DNA of 7,144 nt from Nostocaceae cyanobacterium CSSed10_463m (GCA_003556955.1 PWQB01000837.1:1-7144), one strand, 5' to 3'; numbered from the stretch's first letter, positions 1 to 5,551 are shown. Program-made: numbers and translations. The notes: generated by a model from the letters alone, not told the origin.

Positions 1-357
1 AATTGCTTCCAGTAAACGCAGTGTTCCCATACCTACCGCATCAACTGTATATTCTGGGGAGTCAAAACTTACTCTCACATGAGACTGATCGCCCAAGTTA
101 TAGATTTCTGTAGGCTTAACTTCTTCTAAAATGCGGCGTAAGGTTGTACCGTCTGTTAAGTCGCCGTAGTGAAGAAACAACCGCACACCCTGTTTGTGAG
201 GGTCTTCATACATATGATCAATGCGGTCTGTATTAAAGGTAGAAGTCCGGCGAATAATACCATGCACCTCATAACCTTGCTCTAGTAAAAACTCACTCAG
301 GTATGAACCATCTTGACCAGTAATACCTGTAATTAACGCGCGCTTATTTTGGGTCAT
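1..357 (-). CDS. gmd: GDP-mannose 4,6-dehydratase, N-terminal part (cut by window edge)
   Basis: This enzyme converts GDP-D-mannose to GDP-4-keto-6-deoxy-D-mannose in the cytoplasm, the first step towards GDP-L-fucose and related 6-deoxysugars of surface polysaccharides. The window holds the first 119 residues, in frame to base 1; full-length enzymes have about 350-370. The Rossmann nucleotide-binding motif [10 protein letters not shown] lies at residues 11-20. It is followed by [13 protein letters not shown] (36-48), HYGDL (63-67), [13 protein letters not shown] (86-98) and [20 protein letters not shown] (100-119), all close to the GMD family pattern. Position 90 is Asp where the family normally has Ala. 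The start ATG (355-357) is preceded by AAGGA on the minus strand (bases 368-372, 10-nt spacing). GDP-fucose synthase often follows gmd, but that side is outside the window. Identity is secure; the function of the Asp90 form is not tested. Confidence 0.97.
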   Translation of the reverse strand, partial: MTQNKRALITGITGQDGSYLSEFLLEQGYEVHGIIRRTSTFNTDRIDHMYEDPHKQGVRLFLHYGDLTDGTTLRRILEEVKPTEIYNLGDQSHVRVSFDSPEYTVDAVGMGTLRLLEAI

Positions 358-374
358 GCTCAATTATTCCTTAT

Positions 375-386
375 CTTTGATCAAAG
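375..386. promoter_or_regulatory. 12-bp perfect palindrome just upstream of the gmd ribosome binding site
   Basis: CTTTGATCAAAG is a perfect dyad ending two bases before the gmd Shine-Dalgarno sequence (AAGGA, 368-372) and 17 bases before the gmd start. It could be an operator, or form a small 4-bp hairpin in the leader RNA. It does not match the NtcA pattern GTA-N8-TAC. The dyad is plainly visible; any function is inference. Confidence 0.3.
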
Positions 387-571
387 AGTTAGCAAGCTAA
401 TTTACACAAATTAACAGCTAAAGGCTAGATTGCGTGATCAGAAACCTCATCGTTTTCAGAATTAACGAGGGTTGCCGTAACTAAATATACTTATTAAAAA
501 CTAATTTCACAAGTTAGCCCTAAGCAGCTTAACTTAAAAGCACACTAATATGTTGTATAATTTATTTAATC

Positions 572-599
572 TTTGCCAACTTTGCCAAAATTTTGCCAA
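572..599. repeat. Three closely spaced TTTGCCAA motifs
   Basis: TTTGCCAA occurs at 572-579, 581-588 and 592-599, with start-to-start distances of 9 and 11 bases, about one helical turn. The motif lies 215-242 bases upstream of the gmd start (TTGGCAAA on the gmd strand). A single TTTGCCAA also occurs at about 1812-1819, between the two glycosyl/sugar transferase genes. It may be a cluster of protein-binding sites or a slippage-expanded simple repeat. Confidence 0.35.
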
Positions 600-679
600 A
601 AAAATATATATAGCAACCGCCAAGGCAGTTGAGAAAGTTTTCATAGCTCAAAAGTTGAAGCAAATACTTTTACACTCAG

Positions 680-950
680 CACTCGGTGTGCGGGCGGGTT
701 TACAGATATGCTCAATTACTAATAATCATTTTAATAAACCCGCCCCTACTTGGTTTCTACTCGACACGCTGCACTCGGTGTGCGGGCGGGTTTACTGAGG
801 ATTTCGACGAGCCAGAGATTGACTGCTTGAACCCGCCCCTACCAACTCTTCCCACTCAGCACTCGGTGTCTGGGCGGGTTTACTAAGGATTTCGACGAGC
901 CAGAGATTGACTGCTTGAACCCGCCCCTACCAACTCTCCCCACTCAGCAC
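680..950. repeat. Tandem 88-bp repeat carrying GGGCGGGTT hairpins (about three units)
   Basis: Units span 680-771 (92 bp, diverged centre), 772-859 (88 bp) and 860-947 (88 bp), with the first bases of a further unit at 948-950. The last two differ at only four of 88 positions. Each unit starts CACTCGGTGT and carries an inverted repeat: a perfect 11-bp pair GGGCGGGTTTA / TAAACCCGCCC in unit 1 (692-702 with 735-745), and a 9-bp pair GGGCGGGTT / AACCCGCCC in units 2 (784-792 with 830-838) and 3 (872-880 with 918-926). Repeats ending AACCCGCCCCTAC are widespread in Nostoc-type genomes. These look like dispersed miniature elements, with units 2 and 3 made by recent local duplication. The array ends nine bases from the sugar transferase stop codon. 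Confidence 0.85.
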
Positions 951-958
951 CTGCATCT

Positions 959-1741
959 TCAGTATGCTCCGTTATTTTTGGGTAGAATCACCACATCAAT
1001 GGTTTTAAATATTATCCATAAATCAAGCCAAAAATTTCTAAATTTGACATAGTGTAAGTCTATTTGGACTCTTCTGGGGTAAGGAATGTCATTCCGTCCA
1101 GAAACTTGCCATAATCCAGTGATTCCTGGGCGGATAGTTAAAATATGGTCAATGTGACAACCATATTTAGGCAGCTCTGACTCTACTAAGGGACGGGGGC
1201 CAACAACACTCATGTCTCCTTTAAGCACGTTCCAAAACTGCGGAAATTCGTCTAAGCTGGTAATTCGCAAAAATTGCCCAATTTTGGTAATTCTGGGGTC
1301 TTTTTTGAGCTTAAAACTGCTCTCGAATTCTTGTCGCAACTGAGGCGATGTTTCCATCATTTGTATGAGCATTTCGTCTGCATTGCTCACCATTGTGCGG
1401 AATTTAATACAATTGAAAGTTTTGTAGTTTCTGCCTACCCGTTTTTGGATATAAAAAATTGGGCCTTCTGAGCTAAAAGCAATTAGCAAGGACAAAATTA
1501 AATAGACGGGGAAGAAAAAAACCAATACCAACAGGGAAAAAATTATATCAAACAGTCGTTTAGCGAACTCTCCGTTTAAACCCTGAACAGACAAACCTCT
1601 GGGTTTGAGCTTAGGCGTTTTTGTTTTTTGGCCGCGTCTTAAAAAAGTACGCGTAGACGCGCTAGTATCTTGCCGTTGGGCTTTGCCATTCCTGAAGGGT
1701 AGGTATTGCTTACCGGAGAGGAGTGAGTTCTGGGCAGTCAT
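959..1741 (-). CDS. Polyprenyl-phosphate sugar-phosphate transferase (bacterial sugar transferase family)
   Basis: This enzyme moves a sugar-1-phosphate from a nucleotide sugar onto undecaprenyl phosphate, starting a lipid-linked polysaccharide unit at the cytoplasmic membrane. Its 260 residues comprise a basic, low-complexity N-terminal extension (about 1-58), one hydrophobic re-entrant or membrane segment (about 66-89) and a Bac_transf catalytic domain. Seen motifs are KRVGRNYKTFNCIKFRTM (100-117), TSLDEFPQFWNVLKGDMSVV (161-180) with the catalytic Asp164-Glu165 pair, GPRP (181-184) and RPGITGLWQVSGRND (204-218). It lacks the multi-span N-terminal domain of WbaP-like enzymes, so it is a short, single-segment form. 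The start at 1741 follows AAGGAG (1746-1751) by four bases. ATG at 1744 is one base from that site, and GTG at 1768 lies upstream of it. It is probably co-transcribed with the GT4 gene 115 bp upstream. Sugar specificity cannot be read from sequence. Confidence 0.93.
   Translation of the reverse strand: MTAQNSLLSGKQYLPFRNGKAQRQDTSASTRTFLRRGQKTKTPKLKPRGLSVQGLNGEFAKRLFDIIFSLLVLVFFFPVYLILSLLIAFSSEGPIFYIQKRVGRNYKTFNCIKFRTMVSNADEMLIQMMETSPQLRQEFESSFKLKKDPRITKIGQFLRITSLDEFPQFWNVLKGDMSVVGPRPLVESELPKYGCHIDHILTIRPGITGLWQVSGRNDIPYPRRVQIDLHYVKFRNFWLDLWIIFKTIDVVILPKNNGAY
1633..1661. repeat. Repeat-like inverted sequence inside the sugar transferase N-terminal coding region
   Basis: CGCGTCT (1633-1639) and AGACGCG (1655-1661) form a 7-bp inverted repeat around the 8-bp palindrome TACGCGTA (1648-1655). 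This GC-rich patch stands out from its AT-rich surroundings and encodes about residues 27-37 of the non-conserved N-terminal extension. The same AGACGCG/CGCGTCT heptamer pair builds the intergenic hairpin at 6765-6784. It may be a dispersed repeat absorbed in frame into a tolerant part of the protein. Confidence 0.45.
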
Positions 1742-1745
1742 CATA

Positions 1746-1751
1746 CTCCTT
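1746..1751 (-). promoter_or_regulatory. Ribosome binding site that decides the sugar transferase start
   Basis: AAGGAG on the minus strand sits four bases before ATG 1741, one base before ATG 1744, and inside the reading frame that would begin at GTG 1768. It therefore favours initiation at 1741 and argues against the longer form. Confidence 0.65.
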
Positions 1752-1856
1752 AATAATCCACACCACACATAGTCCCAATCTTAAAGCCAAAATGAAATAT
1801 TTCTGGGAATAATTTGCCAAACGCCCAAAAAATAATTAATTAAATCTAAATCTTGT

Positions 1857-3002
1857 TCATTCCGTTATTGATATTTTTTCTTTGTTGCATTGATGGATAA
1901 ATTCTAGATAGCGTTCAGCAAAAACTGGTAATGAAAACTGGGAAGCGTGCGATCGCATATACTCAGGATTAAAAGAACTTTGATAAATTTCAAATTTTTC
2001 TACTGCCTCCATTACAGCTGCTTCTGTTTGTGTATGGAAAAATATGCCTGTTGCTGTATCCTGACAAGAGCGCAAATCACGGACACTTTCTAAAGCACCT
2101 CCAGCACCGTAGGCAATAACTGGAGTCCCACAAGCCTGTGCTTCTACTAAGGCTATGCCAAAATCTTCACAAGCTGCATACACAAATGCCTTAGCTCTAG
2201 CCATATACTTTTTTACCACATCATCAGGTTGCCATCCTAGTATTTGGATATTAGAGTTAGCTATTTCCCGAATTTTTGTCATTTCTGGCCCTGTACCAAT
2301 AATTACCAATGGTAATTGCAATTGATTAAAGGCCTTGACTATTAGGGATACTTGCTTATAACTGACTAACCGGGAAACTGTCAAATAAAAATCTTCTTTT
2401 TCCGGCAAAAATGGCAAATTATTGACATTTACAGGGGGATAAATCACTTTTGCTTTGCGTCGATAACAGCGCCAGATGCGACGTGCCGTATGATGGGAAT
2501 TAGCAATGAAGTAATCAACGCGATTAGCACTTAATACATCCCACTGGCGCAAACGATGCAATAAATACCGAGTTACCCATCCAGCTGCACCATGTCCTAA
2601 CTTGCTTTGGCGCAGATAATCAAAAGTTAAGTCCCAAGCATAACGCATAGGACTATGACAGTAACAAATGTGCAACTGATCGGGAGTTGTAAGAATGCCT
2701 TTGGCGACAGCGTGGGATGAAGACAAAATTACGTCATACTGCCGTAAATCCAATTGTTCAATAGCCAATGGCAACAATGGCAAATATTTCTGCACACCAT
2801 TACGGGCATAAGGCAAGTGCTGGAGAAAGGTTGTGCCAATCTGACGTTTGTATAAATAACTTTCAGGATTGCTGGATTCAAAATCAATCAGAGCATATAA
2901 ATTGGCATCAATATGATTCAGAATTTCCTGCACAACTAGTTCTGAACCCCCCGTGGCTTTCGGTGTCAGCCACTCATGAACCAAAGCGTATTTCAAGGAC
3001 AC
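1857..3002 (-). CDS. Family 4 glycosyltransferase (GT-B fold)
   Basis: A cytoplasmic or membrane-associated glycosyltransferase that would add a sugar from a nucleotide donor to a growing polysaccharide, with retention of configuration. Read from GTG 3002 it has 381 residues. KYALVHEWLTPKATGGSELV (4-23) gives the first Rossmann strand and acceptor-side glycine loop, and YCHSPMRYAWDL (114-125) resembles WbaZ/mannosyltransferase-like members. NSHHTARRI (168-176), VSRLVSYKQ (209-217) and IGTGPE (235-240) follow. The donor-binding EX7E motif is Glu279-DFGIALV-Glu287, followed by AQACGTPVIAYGAGGALE (288-305). The start is uncertain: GTG 3032 adds ten residues, GTG 3002 leaves three before the conserved strand, TTG 2996 leaves none, and none has a good ribosome binding site. 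It lies upstream of, and on the same strand as, the sugar transferase gene, suggesting one exopolysaccharide unit. Donor and acceptor are unknown; gmd nearby makes a GDP-mannose-derived donor plausible. Confidence 0.93.
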   Translation of the reverse strand: MSLKYALVHEWLTPKATGGSELVVQEILNHIDANLYALIDFESSNPESYLYKRQIGTTFLQHLPYARNGVQKYLPLLPLAIEQLDLRQYDVILSSSHAVAKGILTTPDQLHICYCHSPMRYAWDLTFDYLRQSKLGHGAAGWVTRYLLHRLRQWDVLSANRVDYFIANSHHTARRIWRCYRRKAKVIYPPVNVNNLPFLPEKEDFYLTVSRLVSYKQVSLIVKAFNQLQLPLVIIGTGPEMTKIREIANSNIQILGWQPDDVVKKYMARAKAFVYAACEDFGIALVEAQACGTPVIAYGAGGALESVRDLRSCQDTATGIFFHTQTEAAVMEAVEKFEIYQSSFNPEYMRSHASQFSLPVFAERYLEFIHQCNKEKISITE

Positions 3003-3174
3003 AGCTAACTTTAATAGATAAAAAAACTTCACAAGTTACGGAGCTAACTGAAAAGTTTTTTTGGCGAATAAGACATTGGATCTGCACCAGATTGAGGATA
3101 AGACGTAATTCTATCAAAAGAGTTTCCAGATGGATACTGCAACCTGATAACCTCAAATTAGGGAGTGGGAAGAG

Positions 3175-3203
3175 GCAGAGGGGCAGGGGGCAGGGTGCAG
3201 GGG
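3175..3203 (+). repeat. GCAGGGG heptamer array with a G-quadruplex-type motif
   Basis: GCAG recurs at 3175, 3183, 3190 and 3197, giving heptamers GCAGGGG, GCAGGGT and GCAGGGG in the last three. The plus strand at 3180-3203 reads G4-CA-G5-CA-G3-TGCA-G4, which fits the G3+/N1-7 pattern of an intramolecular G-quadruplex. Heptamer short tandem repeats of this sort are a known feature of Nostoc/Anabaena genomes. Confidence 0.8.
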
Positions 3204-3255
3204 AGAAGAGAATAGGTTGTTAAGCAGTCGTCCGTGTAAAGTAATTTCCAACTCA

Positions 3256-3281
3256 CCCCCGCTCCCTGCTCCCTGCTCCCC
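3256..3281 (-). repeat. GCTCCCT heptamer array with a G-quadruplex-type motif on the minus strand
   Basis: Three heptamers GCTCCCT, GCTCCCT and GCTCCCC run at 3261-3281, next to CCCCC (3256-3260). Read on the minus strand this is G4-AGCA-G3-AGCA-G3-AGC-G5, a second G-quadruplex-type motif. It is roughly inverted relative to the array at 3175-3203, so the two could also pair as a long imperfect hairpin. Confidence 0.8.
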
Positions 3282-3355
3282 CTCTTCTTCTGGGGACTGG
3301 GGAACCTCTAGCCTCTAGCTCTTGAAAACACATAGAAATTAAAAACAGGGAATTT

Positions 3356-4294
3356 ATGCGAATTTTAATCATGGGTGGTACTAGGTTCATTGGTGTTTAC
3401 CTCACGCAACTACTGGTTGAGCAAGGACATGAAGTGGTACTGTTCAATCGTGGTAATCGTCCTATCCCTTCTTTACCGGGAGTAGGACAAATTATAGGCG
3501 ATCGCACGAATGCCACTCAACTAAAAGAAAGATTATCACAAGAAAAGTTTGATGTCATTTTTGACAATAATGGCCGCGAACTTACTGATACTCAACCATT
3601 AGCGGAAATTTTTCAAGACCAAGTGCAACATTTTGTCTATATGAGTTCTGCGGGGGTGTATCTCAAATCTGACCAATTACCGCACATAGAAGGCGATGCA
3701 GTCGATCCGAAAAGTCGTCACCGGGGTAAGCATGAAACAGAAGCTTACTTGATGCAACAGAATTTACCGTTTACTTCGATTCGCCCCACGTATATTTACG
3801 GGCCGCAAAATTATAACGATTTAGAAAGCTGGTTTTTTGATAGAATTGTGCGCGATCGCCCTATACCGATTCCTGGAAATGGGCTGCATATTACCCAGTT
3901 AGGTCATGTCAAAGATTTAGCCACGGCGATGACACAGGTAATTGGTAATTCACAAGCCATCAGACAAATTTATAATATTTCAGGCGATCGCTACGTGACT
4001 TTTGATGGTTTAGCCCGTGCTTGTGCTGTAGCGGCTGGTAAATCACCGGATGCAGTTAAAATTGTGCATTACGACCCCAAAAAATTTGATTTTGGCAAGC
4101 GCAAAGCTTTCCCCATGCGAGTGCAGCATTTCTTCGCCTCAGTGAACAAAGCTATGGCAGAATTAACTTGGCAACCTGAATATGATTTAATTTCCGGACT
4201 GGCTGATTCCCTAGAAAACGATTATCTACAAACTGGACGAGATCAAGCTGAGGTTGATTTCTCTATGGATGAAGAGATTTTGCAAGCTGTCTAG
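3356..4294 (+). CDS. CSP41b-like NAD-dependent epimerase/dehydratase family protein (atypical extended SDR)
   Basis: A 312-residue homologue of the chloroplast stem-loop-binding protein CSP41b, known in plants as an RNA-binding and ribosome-associated protein; the cyanobacterial role is not established. The nucleotide-binding loop GGTRFIG is at residues 7-13 and NRGNRP at 31-36. CSP41-type signatures follow: SSAGVYLKS (97-105), DPKSRHRGKHETEAYL (117-132), SIRPTYIYGPQNY (141-153), QLGHVKDLATA (181-191), NISGDRYVTFDGLA (207-220), and FDFGKRKAFP (244-253) with HFFASV (258-263). The usual SDR Tyr of YxxxK is missing: Arg121 stands four before Lys125, as in CSP41 proteins. A conventional dehydratase reaction is therefore doubtful. 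ATG 3356 follows AGGGA (3347-3351). Three of the window's five HIP1 sites lie in this gene (3498, 3852, 3984), one encoding Gly-Asp-Arg at 210-212. It is more likely a housekeeping gene than part of the polysaccharide pathway. Confidence 0.93.
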   Translation: MRILIMGGTRFIGVYLTQLLVEQGHEVVLFNRGNRPIPSLPGVGQIIGDRTNATQLKERLSQEKFDVIFDNNGRELTDTQPLAEIFQDQVQHFVYMSSAGVYLKSDQLPHIEGDAVDPKSRHRGKHETEAYLMQQNLPFTSIRPTYIYGPQNYNDLESWFFDRIVRDRPIPIPGNGLHITQLGHVKDLATAMTQVIGNSQAIRQIYNISGDRYVTFDGLARACAVAAGKSPDAVKIVHYDPKKFDFGKRKAFPMRVQHFFASVNKAMAELTWQPEYDLISGLADSLENDYLQTGRDQAEVDFSMDEEILQAV

Positions 4295-4394
4295 AGATTT
4301 TCTATCTTTGGCTTTCTGTGTTCTACTGGCATGGAAAGCCCATTATCAATAGCCTAATTACAATAAGTAAGTCGTCGTCAATAGTTCCAGGTTT

Positions 4395-4440
4395 GTAGTC
4401 AGGACTTTAGTCCTGAATTAAGGGCTAAAGCCCTTACTAC
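4395..4440. repeat. Two-hairpin palindromic repeat element (46 bp)
   Basis: Outer arms GTAGT (4395-4399) and ACTAC (4436-4440) enclose two perfect 7-bp hairpins with 2-base loops. CAGGACT-TT-AGTCCTG occupies 4400-4415 and AAGGGCT-AA-AGCCCTT occupies 4420-4435, with AATT between. The two halves are near reverse complements whose differences are compensatory within each hairpin. Such AGGACT/AGTCCT elements recur in Nostoc-type genomes. It lies 101 bases after the CSP41b-like stop and 67 bases before the SMP-30-like start, and could act as a weak terminator or processing signal. The rest of the 213-bp gap shows only an unconvincing hairpin (GGCTTTC 4310-4316 with GAAAGCC 4334-4340). Confidence 0.85.
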
Positions 4441-4507
4441 GAGCTACATTACAATACTTTACATTGCTTCACATAGTTAGGTTTATTCTCGCTAACTTAC
4501 TTACACT

Positions 4508-5353
4508 ATGACGGAATTATTACCAAATTCACTATATAACGTTTTAGAGGTACGCGCCCGGTTAGCTGAAGGCCCCATCTGGGATTCTACTCAGCAATTG
4601 CTGTATTGGGTGGATATATTTAACCATCGAGTCCATAGATTTTATCCTGCTACCGGCAAAGATGAGTATTTTAATGTGGGAGATGTGGTTGGTGCGATAG
4701 CACAAGCAGGGGATAATAGATTACTAATCGCATTGCGCCATGAATTGGCATTCCTCGACACCCAGACAGGCTTAGTTAGTAAGACTGTCGAAATTGAAGC
4801 TGATAGACAAAATAACCGCCTGAATGACGGTAAATGCGATCCTCAAGGACGCTTTTGGATTGGTTCCATGTCTTCAGAACCAAATCAAGCTAGTTTGTAC
4901 CGATATGACCATGATGGTTCACTACACGTCATGGAAACAGGATTAACTATTTCTAACGGTTTGGGTTGGAGTCCTGATCAAAAAACCTTTTATTTGACTG
5001 ATTCTCCCGAACAAAAAATATATGCTTACGATTTTGACTCGGTTACAGGTAATATTAGTAATCGCCGGACTGTAGTTGATTTAACTCATGAATCCTTCTA
5101 TCCTGATGGGTTGACTATAGATAGCGAAGGCTACATTTGGTCAGCAATGTGGAATGGCTGGTGTGTGATTCGTTTTAGCCCCAGTGGTGAGGAGGTATTC
5201 AGAATCCAATTACCTGTACCACTGGTGACTAGTTGCACTTTTGGTGGTGAGGATTTGCGAACACTTTATATTACTACTGCTTCTGTGGGACTCCAGCAAG
5301 ATGAAATTGACAAAAGTTTCTATTCTGGTGATTTGTTTGCTTTCAAGACTTAG
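4508..5353 (+). CDS. SMP-30/gluconolactonase/LRE family beta-propeller protein
   Basis: A 281-residue six-bladed beta-propeller of the SGL (SMP-30) family, metal-dependent lactonases that hydrolyse sugar lactones such as gluconolactone; the true substrate is unknown. The expected metal ligands are visible: Glu21 in AEGPIWD (20-26), Asn150 in ISNGLGWSPD (148-157) and Asp200 in YPDGLTID (198-205). The substrate-side segment RLNDGKCDPQGRFWIGSM (104-121) matches the family pattern RxNDGKxDPxGRxxxGxM, with Arg104 and Asn106. Length is normal and there is no signal peptide, so it is probably cytoplasmic. ATG 4508 has no recognisable Shine-Dalgarno sequence. A 6-bp hairpin (AGTTAG 4475-4480, CTAACT 4492-4497) lies just upstream, so translation may be weak or non-canonical. 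Gaps of 213 and 327 bp to its neighbours suggest a single-gene unit. The family call is firm; the reaction is inferred. Confidence 0.93.
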   Translation: MTELLPNSLYNVLEVRARLAEGPIWDSTQQLLYWVDIFNHRVHRFYPATGKDEYFNVGDVVGAIAQAGDNRLLIALRHELAFLDTQTGLVSKTVEIEADRQNNRLNDGKCDPQGRFWIGSMSSEPNQASLYRYDHDGSLHVMETGLTISNGLGWSPDQKTFYLTDSPEQKIYAYDFDSVTGNISNRRTVVDLTHESFYPDGLTIDSEGYIWSAMWNGWCVIRFSPSGEEVFRIQLPVPLVTSCTFGGEDLRTLYITTASVGLQQDEIDKSFYSGDLFAFKT

Positions 5354-5413
5354 GTGGCTGGATTAACTACATACGGTTTTCACGGTTAGTTGGTTGTTTG
5401 AAGATGAACGAAC

Positions 5414-5440
5414 CACAGAGGACGCAGAGGACACAGAGGT
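5414..5440. repeat. Nonamer tandem array CACAGAGG(A/T)
   Basis: Three adjacent 9-bp units read CACAGAGGA (5414-5422), CGCAGAGGA (5423-5431) and CACAGAGGT (5432-5440). A fourth, CACAGAGGT, lies at 5598-5606 beyond the MITE-like element. CAGAGGACACAGAGG-like repeats are common between genes in Nostocales. Confidence 0.8.
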
Positions 5441-5475
5441 TAATACTGTTCGGTTAACGATATTTCCACATTGGA

Positions 5476-5551
5476 GATCCCCCTAAATCCCCCTTAAGAA
5501 GGGGGACTTTGAGGACTTTAGCCCCCCTTTTCAAGGGGGGTTGGGGGGATT
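5476..5551. repeat. GATCCCCC palindromic repeat nested in the MITE-like element
   Basis: Imperfect outer arms GATCCCCCTAA (5476-5486) and TTGGGGGGATT (5541-5551) enclose two hairpins. They are CCCCC-TTAAGAA-GGGGG (5489-5505) and CCCCCC-TTTTCAA-GGGGGG (5522-5540). The fold is a three-arm clover. The GATCCCCCTAAATCCCCC type is very widespread in Nostoc/Anabaena intergenic DNA. Confidence 0.85.

Larger units (their letters stand above)
358..958. other. 601-bp repeat-rich intergenic region between the sugar transferase gene and gmd
   Basis: No credible gene is present; the short open frames here read through repeats. From right to left it holds three GGGCGGGTT-type repeat units (680-950), a block of three TTTGCCAA motifs (572-599), an AT-rich stretch (about 480-570), an imperfect inverted repeat around AACCTC..AACGAGGGTT (about 445-477) and a short TTAGC-AA-GCTAA hairpin (389-400). 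The gmd leader signals are at its left end. The hairpin repeats sit nine bases downstream of the sugar transferase stop codon, where they could attenuate transcription towards gmd, so gmd probably has its own promoter here. No promoter could be assigned confidently. Confidence 0.6.
3003..3355. other. Divergent intergenic region with inverted heptamer arrays
   Basis: This 353-bp region separates the minus-strand GT4 gene from the plus-strand CSP41b-like gene, so promoters for both should lie here. No convincing -35/-10 pair could be assigned. It holds a purine-rich GCAGGGG heptamer array (3175-3203), a pyrimidine-rich GCTCCCT array (3261-3281), a GGGGACTGGGG stretch (3292-3302) and a CCTCTAG-CCTCTAG direct repeat (3305-3318). 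If the GT4 protein starts at GTG 3032, bases 3003-3032 are coding. Confidence 0.6.

Noticed and set aside
533..561. Possible plus-strand promoter with TATAAT at 556-561
   Set aside because: The -35 region is poor and no plus-strand gene follows for nearly 2.8 kb; the hexamer is expected by chance in this AT-rich stretch.
550..886. Two short plus-strand open frames (82 and 66 codons) between gmd and the sugar transferase
   Set aside because: They read through the tandem GGGCGGGTT repeats, share the repeat-encoded residues CGRVY, lack ribosome binding sites and resemble no protein family I know.
680..950. Possible CRISPR array
   Set aside because: Units are contiguous 88-bp copies with near-identical interiors; there are no unique spacers between short repeats and no cas genes.
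1274..1471. 65-codon open frame antisense to the sugar transferase
   Set aside because: It lies wholly within the catalytic domain of the opposite strand and has no recognisable features.
2768..3223. 151-codon open frame antisense to the GT4 gene
   Set aside because: It overlaps a well-conserved glycosyltransferase on the other strand and ends in the low-complexity GCAGGGG array; its translation shows no domain.
4310..4340. GGCTTTC..GAAAGCC hairpin as terminator of the CSP41b-like gene
   Set aside because: The stem is only 7 bp with a 17-base loop and no following T-run.
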